Part shown: positions 37,054 to 47,412 of the stretch, piece after piece
Layout of the letters: the number at the start of each line of letters is the position of its first letter
Position numbering within the stretch: the first letter of the stretch is position 1
Source of the DNA: Bacteroidota bacterium
GTDB lineage: Bacteria; Bacteroidota; Bacteroidia; AKYH767-A; 2013-40CM-41-45
Length of the DNA stretch: 64,000 nt
NCBI GenBank assembly: GCA_016708785.1
Contig: JADJFC010000006.1
Location: forward strand, 62,001-126,000
Reading direction: 5' to 3'
The notes under the pieces: generated by a model
What the model saw: only the letters and a program-made list of their open reading frames with translations
Database searches by the model: none
Told to the model about the DNA's origin: nothing
Position numbers and translations under genes: made by a program

Positions 37054-38456
37054 GACTTCACTGCTTTTTGTAGTTGTTGTTTGATTGGTTGCACCAACTG
37101 ATCAATATCACCGGCTCCCAGGGTCAGCACGACATCTGATGGATGAGCTTCCAGCACCTCGAGAGCAATTTCCTTTGAACATTGGTACTTCTCACATGTC
37201 ACTTCATTGAATATGATCTCAGATGTAATGCCGGGAATTGGTAATTCTCTTGCCGGATATATATCTAATAGAATCAGACAATCCAGCATTGACAGGCTTT
37301 TTGCAAACCCTTCTGCAAAATCGCGGGTGCGTGAATAAAGATGGGGTTGAAAAATTCCTGTGACTCTTTTTCCCGGATATAACTCCTTGACAGAAGAGAT
37401 ACAAGCCCGAAGTTCTTCCGGATGATGCGCATAATCGTCAATGAAAACACAATCTGAGGTACGTAATTGATAATCAAAACGGCGCTTAACTCCATTATAT
37501 GTTGCCAATGCACTTTTTATAATATCATTTGCTATACCGACATGCTTTGCAACGGCTATAGCAGCAACAGCATTCTCTACATTATGTAAGCCCGGCATTT
37601 CACTAGTCAAGTCACTTATCAAAGTTTCTGCACTCTTCCAGTCAAAATGATAACGATGATCGGCAATTCGAATATTATCTCCATTGAAATCTGCATCGCC
37701 ATGGATTGAATATGTATTCTTCTCAACTTCCAGATCCGAAAGTTGAAGTCCGGACTTATATATCAAGCGACCGCCTTGTTTCACTTGTTGCGCATAGAGA
37801 CGATACGACTCAACCATATAGCTGTGATCTCCATAAATGTCCAGATGATCGGCATCCATTGACGTAATAACTGCCAGATCCGGATACAATGCCAGAAATG
37901 AACGATCATACTCATCTGCCTCTACAACTGTATATTTTTTACCGACTGAATTTCCCAAAAGCAAATTCGTTCCGTAATTTTTTGTGATCCCACCTAAAAA
38001 TGCAGTGCAATTCATTCCTGCACTCTTTAATATATGCGCAACCATGGAAGATGTCGTGGTTTTACCATGAGTACCTGCAATTCCAATGGTGTAACTGCTT
38101 TTAGTGATCATTCCCAACACTTCGGAACGTTTCTTCAATTCATAATGTTTGTCTAGGAAGAAATTCAATTCTGAATGGTCTTTTGGAATTGCCGGAGTAT
38201 AGACCACTAAAACACTGTCTTTACTTTTCACATCAGAATAGACCGAATCAGCTTTTCCCAGATTATCTTCGAAGTGAACAGAAATGCCTTCGCTTTGCAA
38301 TTCATCAGTTAAAGGAGTCGGCGTTTTATCGTAACCACTCACTTCTTTCCCAATCGATTTGAAATATCGAGCAATGGCCGACATACCGATGCCTCCGATG
38401 CCTACAAAATAGATATGTGATTTATTGTCGAACAATTTATTTACCTGAAATACCAT
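37050..38456 (-). CDS. murC: UDP-N-acetylmuramate-L-alanine ligase
   Basis: Adds L-Ala to UDP-MurNAc in the cytoplasm. 468 residues from the ATG at 38456; an earlier in-frame codon is less likely. The Rossmann motif VGIGGIGMSAIARYFKSIG, ATP-binding GIAGTHGKTTTSSMVAHIL, the metal-site DADHLDIYGDH and a C-terminal DDYAHHPEEL are all present. It overlaps the end of murG by about 20 bases and the start of ftsQ by four. Confidence 0.97.
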   Translation of the reverse strand: MVFQVNKLFDNKSHIYFVGIGGIGMSAIARYFKSIGKEVSGYDKTPTPLTDELQSEGISVHFEDNLGKADSVYSDVKSKDSVLVVYTPAIPKDHSELNFFLDKHYELKKRSEVLGMITKSSYTIGIAGTHGKTTTSSMVAHILKSAGMNCTAFLGGITKNYGTNLLLGNSVGKKYTVVEADEYDRSFLALYPDLAVITSMDADHLDIYGDHSYMVESYRLYAQQVKQGGRLIYKSGLQLSDLEVEKNTYSIHGDADFNGDNIRIADHRYHFDWKSAETLISDLTSEMPGLHNVENAVAAIAVAKHVGIANDIIKSALATYNGVKRRFDYQLRTSDCVFIDDYAHHPEELRACISSVKELYPGKRVTGIFQPHLYSRTRDFAEGFAKSLSMLDCLILLDIYPARELPIPGITSEIIFNEVTCEKYQCSKEIALEVLEAHPSDVVLTLGAGDIDQLVQPIKQQLQKAVKS

Positions 38457-39546
38457 AAACTTCTTCAGCAATAACTTCTGCTGAATTAGTTAAAGCAAGT
38501 TTTGAAATATTTTCTGTTAATGTATTTTGTTTCACTTGATCATTGATCAATGCAATTGCTTCTGCGATCAATTTGGATGTTGCATCTGCATCTGTCACAA
38601 GAATTGCTGCATTCTTTTTCACCAATGACATTGCATTCTTCGTCTGATGATCTTCTGCGACATTCGGAGAGGGCACCAATATAGAAGGCTTTGCAACTAA
38701 TGCCAGCTCTGATACTGAACTTGCACCGGCTCTTGAGATAACTACATCTGCCGCTGCAAATGCATAATCCATTCTTTGAATGAAATCAAATGCTGAAATT
38801 CCGTTTGAAGAATAGTCAGTTGTCAACGCTTGTGCTTTTGGAAAAAATGCCTTTCCTGTCTGCCAGATTAGTTGTATATTATTATCTGCTAACTGCTGAA
38901 GTCCTGCTGCAATGCTATTATTCAAAGTTCTTGCACCTAAGCTTCCTCCAATGAGCAGAATGATTTTCTTTTGTCCCGACAATTTGAAGAAGCTCAATGC
39001 TTCATCTCTCTTACCTTTTATATCGACCATATTTTCCCGAACAGGATTTCCTGTGACCTTTATTTTTTCTGCAGGAAAATATGCTTCCATTCCATCGTAT
39101 GCTACACAAATACGTTTAACTCTTTTGGCAAGTAATTTATTTGTAATTCCTGCAAAAGAATTTTGTTCCTGAATAAGTGCAGGGATATTCATACCAGTTG
39201 CTGCAAATAACAACGGGCCGGAAGCATAACCTCCAACACCCACTGCAACATCCGGTTTAAAATCCTTTACGATCATCCTTGCTTTCAATATGCTTTTTAT
39301 CACTTTGATCGGCAACAACAAATTTTGAAAAGACAATTTTCGTTGAATACCACTAATATTTAATCCTACTATTTTATATCCGGCAGCAGGAACTTTTTCC
39401 ATTTCCATTCTACCATTTGCGCCTACAAATAATATTTCCGTCGATGCATTCATTTTTTTCAATGCATTTGCAATAGCTACTGCAGGAAAGATATGTCCAC
39501 CTGTTCCACCACCGCTTATAATAACACGTAAACTAGGCCGCTGCAA
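38437..39546 (-). CDS. murG: UDP-GlcNAc:lipid I transferase MurG
   Basis: Makes lipid II from lipid I on the inner face of the membrane. 369 residues. The GT28 glycine loop VIISGGGTGGHIFPAVAIANAL is at the start, then GVGGYASGPLL, LLIGGSLGARTLNNSI, and the donor site SRAGASSVSELALVAKPSILVPSPNVAEDHQTKNA. The start appears to be TTG at 39546, 14 bases inside the end of ftsW; no ATG fits the conserved N-terminus. Confidence 0.96.
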   Translation of the reverse strand: MQRPSLRVIISGGGTGGHIFPAVAIANALKKMNASTEILFVGANGRMEMEKVPAAGYKIVGLNISGIQRKLSFQNLLLPIKVIKSILKARMIVKDFKPDVAVGVGGYASGPLLFAATGMNIPALIQEQNSFAGITNKLLAKRVKRICVAYDGMEAYFPAEKIKVTGNPVRENMVDIKGKRDEALSFFKLSGQKKIILLIGGSLGARTLNNSIAAGLQQLADNNIQLIWQTGKAFFPKAQALTTDYSSNGISAFDFIQRMDYAFAAADVVISRAGASSVSELALVAKPSILVPSPNVAEDHQTKNAMSLVKKNAAILVTDADATSKLIAEAIALINDQVKQNTLTENISKLALTNSAEVIAEEVYGISGK

Positions 39547-40696
39547 GTTCTGCTCCTCCTTCTTTCTTTTCTTTTTCGACCTGACGACTTACGCTTAATA
39601 CAATTCCTAATGCAATACTTGTAAACCAGATTGATGTTCCACCCATACTCAGGAATGGCAACGGTTGTCCGGTAACAGGAAATAAATTCACAGCAACAGC
39701 CATATTGATCAATGCCTGAAAGACCAACATGAATGTGCACCCGGCGGCCAGCAATGTTCCGAAAGCCATGGGACTATGATGAATGAATCGGATGACTCTG
39801 AAGAACAGCAGCAGATACAAGAAGATCAGAAATGCTGCTCCAATAAAACCATACTCTTCAATTATGATCGCAAAAATGAAATCTGAATAAGGATGTGGAA
39901 GAAAATTCCGCTGAATACTATTTCCCGGAAACCTGCCTATCAATCCTCCGCGAGCTATTGCGATCTTTGCCTGATCTGACTGATAATTGTCTTCAACACC
40001 ATCACCTGAGAAGCGTTCTATGCGCGCTTTCCACGTTTCAATTCTACCACTATGACCTAAGGCAAGTGAAATGACAACAAACAACGTAAATGCAATTGCT
40101 CCGATGCCAATCATTGCCCCAATGTATTTCATGCTGATACGGCCAATGAACATCAGATAAACTGCAGATGTAAAAACAACAGCTGCTGTTGAAAAATTTG
40201 CGGGGAGAATCAAACCACAGACAATAAACACGGGAATGATCACAGGAATAAAAGCTGACTTGAAACTTTTGATCTCGTCTTGTCGCTTTGACAACATCCG
40301 TGCGACAAACATGATCAATGCCAATTTCGCAAAATCCGATGTCTGAAATGTAATGTTAGTACCCGGCAATGTTAACCAACGACTGGCTTCATTAAGATTT
40401 GTGCCCGTTAACAAGGTTATTGCTAATAAAGGAACTGTTATGAATAAAGCGATGATAGAGATCTTAGAATAATATGTATAACGGACAAGATGTGCCGCAT
40501 ACATCAATCCTATACCGAATGCTAAAATGAACAAATGCTTGAACAAATAGTATTCTGTATTCCCACTCTGATATTTATACGCAAGTGTTCCCGTACTGCT
40601 GTAAACAGCGAGTAATGAGAAGATCGACAGTATGAATACGATCATCCATATTGTACGGTCGCCTTTGAAATATTTATCAAGCCAGGTTGCTTGCAT
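39533..40696 (-). CDS. ftsW: SEDS glycosyltransferase FtsW
   Basis: Polymerises septal peptidoglycan together with the class B PBP. 387 residues, about ten membrane helices. SEDS landmarks: the catalytic Asp region FQTSDFAKLALIMFVARML, and NFSTAAVVF, GRFPGNSIQRNFLPHPYSDFIFAIIIEEYGFIG, INMAVAVNLFPVTGQPLPFLSMGGTS. The short basic C-terminus ends ELAAA. The ATG is separated from the murD stop by 76 bases, most of which is the TTTTTCG repeat. Confidence 0.96.
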   Translation of the reverse strand: MQATWLDKYFKGDRTIWMIVFILSIFSLLAVYSSTGTLAYKYQSGNTEYYLFKHLFILAFGIGLMYAAHLVRYTYYSKISIIALFITVPLLAITLLTGTNLNEASRWLTLPGTNITFQTSDFAKLALIMFVARMLSKRQDEIKSFKSAFIPVIIPVFIVCGLILPANFSTAAVVFTSAVYLMFIGRISMKYIGAMIGIGAIAFTLFVVISLALGHSGRIETWKARIERFSGDGVEDNYQSDQAKIAIARGGLIGRFPGNSIQRNFLPHPYSDFIFAIIIEEYGFIGAAFLIFLYLLLFFRVIRFIHHSPMAFGTLLAAGCTFMLVFQALINMAVAVNLFPVTGQPLPFLSMGGTSIWFTSIALGIVLSVSRQVEKEKKEGGAELAAA

Positions 40697-40729
40697 CTTG
40701 TTGGTTATTTGGGAGGTGTTTGTTAATTT

Positions 40730-40773
40730 GTTTTTCGTTTAACGTTTTTCGAAAAACGAAAAACGAAAAACGT
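40730..40773. repeat. TTTTTCG-word palindrome between murD and ftsW (family G)
   Basis: The centre CGTTTTTCGAAAAACG at 40743-40758 is a perfect palindrome. It extends on both sides with TTTTTCG/CGAAAAA words. Read in the direction of the genes it starts at the murD stop codon (CTT TAA CGTTTTTCG) and ends about 34 bases before the ftsW ATG. Confidence 0.85.
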
Positions 40774-42125
40774 TAAAGAGACTTAACCGCTTTTTTGAAC
40801 TGACGTCCGCGATCTTCGTAGTTCTCAAAAAGATCGAAGCTTGCACATGCCGGAGAAAGTAATACTACATCACCTTTTTTTCCTAAGCGATAACTTTCTT
40901 TGACAGCTGCATCAGCAGTTTCTGTTTCAACGATCTCTTCCACCATTCCTGCGAATGCTTTGATGATCTTTTTATTGTCTTTACCCAGACAAATGATTGC
41001 CTTTACTTTTTCCTTAACAAGCTCTTCCAGCATTTCATAATCATTGCCTTTATCGACTCCGCCTAAAATAAGGATCACAGGTTTATTGAAGCTTTCCAAT
41101 GCAAACCAAGTCGAATTGATATTTGTCGCTTTTGAATCGTTAACGAATTCAATTCCGTGGACTGTACTTACAAATTCAAGGCGATGCTCGACATTACGGA
41201 AATCTGAAAGACTTTCGCGAATTACTTCCTTACGGATGTCGACCAGGCGCGAGGTAATTCCTGCAGCCATTGAATTGTAAAGATTGTGTTTGCCTTGTAG
41301 GGCTAGTTCATGTATCAGCATGGTAAATTGGTTGTTGTTTGTGTTTATTATGAGTTGTTGATCTTCGAGGTAAGCGCCTTCTTCAATTTTAGTTTTAATT
41401 GAAAAAGGATATTTTTTTGATTTCACATCAACAGAAGGGAGAAATTCTGTTGTCAGTGCATCGTCAGCACAATAAATAAATGCATCTGACGGCGTTTGAT
41501 TCTGCGTTATTCTGAATTTAGCCATGACATAATTTTTCAATTCGTAATTATATCTGTCTAAATGATCAGGAGTAATATTTGTAAGAATGGCTATGTCACA
41601 TTTGAAATTGTACATGTCATCCAATTGAAAACTACTTAACTCTAAAACATAGTAGTCGAAATCTTGCTCAGCTACCTGCATTGCGAAACTCTTTCCGATA
41701 TTCCCGGCCAAGCCAACTTTCAATCCTGCTTTTTGCAGAATATGATAAATGAGCATCGTCGTTGTTGTCTTACCATTAGTACCGGTAATACCGATCATCT
41801 TTGCTTTTGAATAACGACCTGCAAATTCAATTTCACTGACAACAGGAATTCCTGCCATTCGGATCTTTTTCAGGATATCTACCTTTTCAGGAATGCCCGG
41901 ACTTTTTACAATTTCTGCGGCAGACATGATCTCTTCTTCGTCATGATTTCCTTCTTCGAAACGAATCTTATATTTTTCAAGCGCTGCACGATATTCAGGC
42001 TTAATACTTCCTTTGTCAGAAACAAAAACATCGAACCCTTGCTTTTGTGCAAGCACTGCTGTACCAACACCACTTTCGCCTGCGCCTAATACAACTAGTT
42101 TCTTATTTCTTGTTTGTGTGTTCAA
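40773..42125 (-). CDS. murD: UDP-MurNAc-L-Ala-D-Glu ligase
   Basis: Adds D-Glu to UDP-MurNAc-L-Ala. 450 residues. N-terminal VVLGAGESGVGTAVLAQKQG, ATP-binding MIGITGTNGKTTTTMLIYHIL, metal/nucleotide-site NITPDHLDRY and C-terminal LLSPACASFDLFENYEDRGRQFK are all canonical. Starts four bases after the mraY stop. Confidence 0.97.
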   Translation of the reverse strand: MNTQTRNKKLVVLGAGESGVGTAVLAQKQGFDVFVSDKGSIKPEYRAALEKYKIRFEEGNHDEEEIMSAAEIVKSPGIPEKVDILKKIRMAGIPVVSEIEFAGRYSKAKMIGITGTNGKTTTTMLIYHILQKAGLKVGLAGNIGKSFAMQVAEQDFDYYVLELSSFQLDDMYNFKCDIAILTNITPDHLDRYNYELKNYVMAKFRITQNQTPSDAFIYCADDALTTEFLPSVDVKSKKYPFSIKTKIEEGAYLEDQQLIINTNNNQFTMLIHELALQGKHNLYNSMAAGITSRLVDIRKEVIRESLSDFRNVEHRLEFVSTVHGIEFVNDSKATNINSTWFALESFNKPVILILGGVDKGNDYEMLEELVKEKVKAIICLGKDNKKIIKAFAGMVEEIVETETADAAVKESYRLGKKGDVVLLSPACASFDLFENYEDRGRQFKKAVKSL

Positions 42126-42129
42126 TTGA

Positions 42130-43389
42130 TCAACGAAGTTTTAATGTTACTACTGTCAACACTGCTAGTGTTATTCCTATGATCCAGAATCTTGATACGA
42201 TCTTCGATTCGTGGTAACCCAATTTCTGATAATGATGATGCAATGGCGACATCTTGAAGATTCGTCGGCCTTCACCGTATTTCTTCTTTGTGTATTTAAA
42301 GTATCCTACCTGTAATACAACTGATACATTCTCTATTAAAAACACTCCGCATAAAATCGGGATCAGTAATTCTTTTCTGATTGCTATTGCATAGGTTGCA
42401 ATGATTCCACCAAGTGCAAGACTACCTGTATCGCCCATGAAAACCTGAGCCGGATACGCATTGTACCATAGGAACCCAACACATGCTCCAACGAATGCGG
42501 CAATGAAGACCACCAATTCACCGGCATGAGGGATGTACATTATGTTCAAATAGTTTGCAAAAACTGTGTTACCCGATACGTATGCTAAAATCCCTAGCGT
42601 TGCTCCTATGATCGCACTTGTCCCTGTTGCCAGTCCATCAATACCATCGGTGATATTTGCGCCATTTGAAACAGCAGTAATAATCAGGATGACGATGGGG
42701 ATAAAGATCAACCAAGTATATTTTTGATAATTTCCACCCATCCAACTGATCAGAAATGAATAATCAAGTTCATGATTCTTGATAAATGGAATGGTTGTCT
42801 TCGTTGATTTTACTGCTTTTGGAGAATACAATGCGTTTTCAGATTGACGCATATCTTCAATTACATTTTCATTGCTGCGTTCAACTACAATTGAATCTTT
42901 AACCAACTTTTCTTTCACAACAACATTTGGATTCCAATAAAGAGTTATTCCAATGATTAGCCCCAATCCAACTTGACCAAGAATTTTAAATTTCCCGGCG
43001 AGACCGGCTTTATCCTTTTTGAAAACTTTGATATAGTCATCTATAAATCCAATGATACCTAACCATACTGTAGTAACGATCATGATTATGACGTACACGT
43101 TGATCAAACGGGCAAACAAAAGTGTTGGAATAAGGATTGCAGCAATAATGATCAAGCCCCCCATAGTAGGAGTTCCTTGCTTTACTTTTTGCCCTTCCAG
43201 TCCAAGGTCACGAACCGTTTCACCAACTTGTTTCTTTAACAGAATACCAATGATCTTTTTACCAAAAAGCAATGAAATGACCAACGAAGTGATCAATGCC
43301 AAAGCTGCGCGGAAGGAAATGTATTGAAACACTCCTGCACCCGGGAATTTTAGTTCATCATGTAAATAAGCAAATAGGTAGTATAACAT
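42130..43389 (-). CDS. mraY: Phospho-N-acetylmuramoyl-pentapeptide transferase
   Basis: Transfers phospho-MurNAc-pentapeptide to undecaprenyl phosphate (lipid I). 419 residues, longer than the usual 360 because of an insert of about 55 residues (near 165-220, VVKEKLVKDSIVVERSNENVIEDMRQSEN...), known from Bacteroidota MraY. Landmarks: GTPTMGGLIII, IGFIDDYIKVFKKDKAGL with the catalytic Asp pair, NGANITDGIDGLATGTSA, FMGDTGSLALGG and PLHHHYQKLGYHESKIV. Ten membrane helices expected. Starts one base after the murE stop. Confidence 0.97.
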   Translation of the reverse strand: MLYYLFAYLHDELKFPGAGVFQYISFRAALALITSLVISLLFGKKIIGILLKKQVGETVRDLGLEGQKVKQGTPTMGGLIIIAAILIPTLLFARLINVYVIIMIVTTVWLGIIGFIDDYIKVFKKDKAGLAGKFKILGQVGLGLIIGITLYWNPNVVVKEKLVKDSIVVERSNENVIEDMRQSENALYSPKAVKSTKTTIPFIKNHELDYSFLISWMGGNYQKYTWLIFIPIVILIITAVSNGANITDGIDGLATGTSAIIGATLGILAYVSGNTVFANYLNIMYIPHAGELVVFIAAFVGACVGFLWYNAYPAQVFMGDTGSLALGGIIATYAIAIRKELLIPILCGVFLIENVSVVLQVGYFKYTKKKYGEGRRIFKMSPLHHHYQKLGYHESKIVSRFWIIGITLAVLTVVTLKLR

Positions 43390-43390
43390 G

Positions 43391-44851
43391 TTATGCCATT
43401 ATTTGAAATAACTCGAGTAATATTTTCTTGTCGTCGAATGGCGTTCTCACACCTTTCACTTCCTGATATTTTTCATGGCCTTTTCCGGCAACAAGGATCA
43501 CATCACCCGGTTTTGCCAATGAAACTGCTGTCTTAATCGCTTCACGTCGATCTGCTATTGACAATGTTTTTCTTGCTTCACCAAGAGGAATTCCTTTTTC
43601 CATCTGACGAATAATTTCAGCTGGATCTTCTGAACGCGGGTTATCGCTTGTAAGAATGATACGATCACTCATTTCAACAGCAATCTTTGCCATTACAGGT
43701 CGCTTTGCAGAATCACGATCTCCTCCGCAACCCACAACTGTAATGATTTGTCCGTGCCCGTCATTTACATCATGAATTGTCGAAAGCACATTTTGCAAAG
43801 CATCAGGTGTATGTGCATAATCAACTACACCAACGATCTGCGATGGCGAAGTCACAAAATCAAATCGGCCTTCAACAGATTCCAGCGTACTCAATGCAGT
43901 TAAAACTTCTAATTTATCTTCTTCCAACAAGGTTGCAGTTGCAAATGCTGCTGTCAGATTATAAGCGTTAAAGCTTCCTACCAAACGACAAAGAACTTCC
44001 TGACCATTCATGCTCAAAAGCAATCCTGAAAAATGGTTCTCTATTAGCTTGCAACGGTAATCAGCAACTGATCGCAATCCGTATGTATATTTCTTTGCCT
44101 TAGTATTCTGAAGCATAACTGCTCCATTTTTATCGTCAAGATTTGTCAATGCAAAAGCTTCTGATGGCAAATGATCGAAAAATTCTTTTTTCGCTTTGAG
44201 ATAATTCTCAAACGTCTTATGGTAATCGAGATGATCGTGTGTAAGATTTGTAAATACTCCACCGGCAAAAACTAATCCGGCAATTCTTTTCTGAACTACG
44301 GAGTGCGAACTAACTTCCATAAAAGCATGGGAACATCCTGCATCTACCATGGCAGATAAAATTCCATTCAGCTGGATAGGATCCGGTGTCGTATGTGTTG
44401 CAGGAATTACCTGCTCATTGATCTGATTTCTTACTGTCGACAATAAACCTGCAGAATATCCAAGTTTACGGAACAATTGAAACAACAACGTTGCAGTTGT
44501 TGTCTTTCCATTTGTTCCAGTAACACCGATCAGTTTTAAATTTTCAGAAGGATTTCCAAAATAATTTGAAGAAATAATTGAAAGTGCAAGTGCACTATCA
44601 TTTACTCTGATATATGTAATCCCATTGATCAGATCCTCCGGAAATTGTTCGCAGACAATTGCAACAACTCCTCTTTCAATAACGGAAGAAATATAATTAT
44701 GACCATCAGATTGAAGCCCTCTTACCGCTACAAATAATCCACCTTCACGAGCTGCTCTTGAATCAAAACAGATATCAATTACATTGAGTTCTGTGCTTCC
44801 CGAGACTTCTTCAATTCCGGCCTTATAAAGAATATCTTTTAATAATCTCAT
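43391..44851 (-). CDS. murE: UDP-MurNAc-tripeptide ligase (meso-DAP adding)
   Basis: Adds the third residue of the stem peptide. 486 residues. ATP-binding GVTGTNGKTTTATLLFQL starts at 109, then HTTPDPIQLN and NLTHDHLDYHKTFENYLKAKKEFF. The specificity motif DNPRSEDP indicates meso-diaminopimelate rather than lysine. C-terminal VAGKGHEKYQEVKG is canonical. The start overlaps the ftsI stop by four bases. Confidence 0.97.
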   Translation of the reverse strand: MRLLKDILYKAGIEEVSGSTELNVIDICFDSRAAREGGLFVAVRGLQSDGHNYISSVIERGVVAIVCEQFPEDLINGITYIRVNDSALALSIISSNYFGNPSENLKLIGVTGTNGKTTTATLLFQLFRKLGYSAGLLSTVRNQINEQVIPATHTTPDPIQLNGILSAMVDAGCSHAFMEVSSHSVVQKRIAGLVFAGGVFTNLTHDHLDYHKTFENYLKAKKEFFDHLPSEAFALTNLDDKNGAVMLQNTKAKKYTYGLRSVADYRCKLIENHFSGLLLSMNGQEVLCRLVGSFNAYNLTAAFATATLLEEDKLEVLTALSTLESVEGRFDFVTSPSQIVGVVDYAHTPDALQNVLSTIHDVNDGHGQIITVVGCGGDRDSAKRPVMAKIAVEMSDRIILTSDNPRSEDPAEIIRQMEKGIPLGEARKTLSIADRREAIKTAVSLAKPGDVILVAGKGHEKYQEVKGVRTPFDDKKILLELFQIMA

Positions 44852-46957
44852 ATATCAAGATCAAGAATGATCAATTGTCCTTTTGTTATTTTGGTACCTG
44901 TGCTAATTGATTGACGAACTACATTTCCTCTTCCATTTATTTTTACTCTGTAACCGGCATTCTCCAGAATATAGACAGCATCTTTAACACCCATACCTGA
45001 AACATTTGGTGTAATTCCTGCTGAAGTCTTTCTTTCTGTCATAACGATTCTATCAGAAACAACGACAGGAGAAACAAAATGCGCATCTAGGTCTTTTGTA
45101 GATGAAGCAATATCCAGGCGAGCAAGAACTTTCTTCAGATCCTTCTGTTGTCCTGCTTTTGCAAATGGTATTAAACTCACAGTTGTATCTACTTCAATTG
45201 GCTTGTCATGCAGTTCAACGTGATTACTGTACACTTTATCAGCGATATCTTTGAAGATCGGGGCAGCAACAGCACCACCGAAGAACACATCTTTCGAAGG
45301 AGCATAAACCACGACCATACAAGAATATTTCGGCTCATCAGCAGGAAAGTATCCAACGAACGATGCCTGATAAGAAGGATGAGTCTTATCGTAACCGAAT
45401 TTATTCATTGAGATCTGAGCAGTTCCTGTTTTGCCGGCAATTCTATAAGGAGAAGAATTCAACTGCTTAGCAGAACCCTCTTTCCACTACACCTTCCATC
45501 AACTGTCTTGCTTTTGCAAGAGCAGCAGGTGACGCTATTGAATCCCTGATAATTTCTGTATCAAATGATTTTAAAGTACGACCATGGCTTTGGATCTCTT
45601 TCACAAAATGCGGGCGAACCATTGTACCATTGTTTGCAATTGCATTATAGAAAGCAAGTATTTGCAGAGGCGTTAACTTAGTTTCATATCCGATCGACAT
45701 CCATGGTAGTGACACAACACTTGACCAATCTTTAGCAGTTATATTTTTTATACGCGGAGTACCTTCGCCTTCAATATCTAATCCAAGCGGTGATCCCAAT
45801 CCGAACGATTTTATCTTATCAATGAATGCTTGAGGATTTTTAGAGTAACGAGAAACGATCACTGAAGAAATTCCAACGTTCGAAGAAGTTTCAAACGCTT
45901 GTTGTATCGACAATTTTGGAAAATGAGGTGGATGAGCATCAACCATTCTTTGTGGACCGTATTTCCGTTCACCATTACCAACAAAAATCGTGTCCTCCGG
46001 CTCGATGAATCCATCATCTAAAGCAGCTAACATAGAAGCCATTTTAAAAGTGGATCCCGGCTCAGTTGCTTCTGCTATCACATAGTTGAAGTCTTCAACA
46101 TAATTTCCTTCCGAATTTCTTTTCAAATTCGCAATCGCTTTGATCTCGCCTGTTGCAACTTCCATTAATACTGCACAACCATGATCTGCATTGTGCTTGA
46201 TCAAATGCTCCTCTAAAGAATTTTCTGCAACGTCCTGAATATTGATGTCAATAGTCGTTATAATATCATGCCCATCTTTTGACTCAATCTCATCTTTGTC
46301 ATTCAAAGGCTTCCACATTCCACCACTTATTCTTTGCTCAAGTCGGCGACCGCCAACACCTTTTAACTCACTATTGAAAGCCGATTCAATACCAACCGGT
46401 TTTACATCGCGCATGGTTCCGATCGTTCGTGAAGCAAGCATTTTGAAGGGCATTTCACGAACTTCTTTTTGCAAAACCATTAAGCCACCTTTGTATCTCC
46501 CCAATCGAAAAAGCGGAAACTGCTTTAAGGTCTGCAACTCTGCATAACGAACATTTCTTCTGACCAGATAAAATCGCTCATTGGCAGCTCTTGCCTGGCG
46601 AAGCGACGTTTTATATTCGGAAGCTGTGTGGTCCTTAAAAAGAGTAGACAAGCAAATCGCAAGAGAATCTATATTTGCATTGAATTTCTCATCACTCAAT
46701 CCATCTGCTCGAAGATCCATTCTTATATCATAAATTGGAATGGATGTGCTTAACAATCTGCCATCACAAGAGAAAATATTTCCTCTGCTTGCATCTACTT
46801 TATTATAACGTGTCGAAAAACTGTCTGCCTGCGAGATCCAATAAGATCCCTGAACAAACTGAATACGGAAGATCTGAACCAAAATCACCAATCCCATTAA
46901 ACACATCACGATGAATGATATGTTTATTCTCCACATTATATCTTTTTTTACTTCCAT
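44848..46957 (-). CDS. ftsI: Septal transpeptidase (class B PBP) with PASTA domain, frameshifted
   Basis: Crosslinks septal peptidoglycan with FtsW. About 702 residues when restored. One N-terminal membrane helix (INISFIVMCLMGLVILVQIF), a dimerisation domain, then the transpeptidase motifs: SxxK in EPGSTFKMASML, SxN in FETSSNVGISSV, and KTG in AGKTGTAQ. The C-terminus has one PASTA domain (ITPNVSGMGVKDAVYILENAGYRVKINGRG). The frame breaks at CCC 45476-45478: removing one base changes VVERGFC-stop to VVERGSAKQLNSSPYRIAGKTG. An intact gene is expected to be essential, so the extra base is most likely a consensus error. Confidence 0.93.
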
Positions 46958-46974
46958 GTCGTGGTGGTAGCCTT

Positions 46975-47409
46975 TTATTTCTTTTTTGGTTCCGGAGCGA
47001 AAATTTTTTGCGGCGGCTGTGTACTCTCTTTTAATTCATATGCTGAAAGCTCTCGTGCAACTTCCGATTGCTTACTTTCTGACATCAGTTGAGACATAGT
47101 AGAAATATATTCAGCGCGTCTTTCTTTCAATTGATTCTTAGTTTTCTCAATATCTCTGATCACTCTTTCTGCGTAATAACTGTTGCCGATATAGCAGATA
47201 ATAAGAAAAGTGACAAAGAGCACGAATGGCATTGCTTTCGCAATTTCATTTCGTTTAAAAACCCCGAACACATCCATGAAGCGGACAAAGATCATCGGCG
47301 GCTTTGCCTTTTTCTTTGGTTTCTTCTCAACCTTTGGAGCCTGTTCCTCTTCTTCCAGCTCTTCTGCTTCTTCAACTACAGGAGCCGGTTTTCTTTTGTT
47401 CTCAGCCAT
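46975..47409 (-). CDS. ftsL: FtsL-like division protein
   Basis: 144 residues. The cytoplasmic N-terminus of about 45 residues is highly charged, acidic then Lys-rich (EEAEELEEEEQAPKVEKKPKKKAK). One membrane helix AMPFVLFVTFLIICYIGNSYY follows, then a helical coiled-coil segment (ERVIRDIEKTKNQLKERRAEYISTMSQLMSESK). This topology and the place between rsmH and ftsI identify FtsL-like proteins in Bacteroidota. Sequence conservation is low, so the name rests partly on context. Confidence 0.85.
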   Translation of the reverse strand: MAENKRKPAPVVEEAEELEEEEQAPKVEKKPKKKAKPPMIFVRFMDVFGVFKRNEIAKAMPFVLFVTFLIICYIGNSYYAERVIRDIEKTKNQLKERRAEYISTMSQLMSESKQSEVARELSAYELKESTQPPQKIFAPEPKKK

Positions 47410-47412
47410 TGC

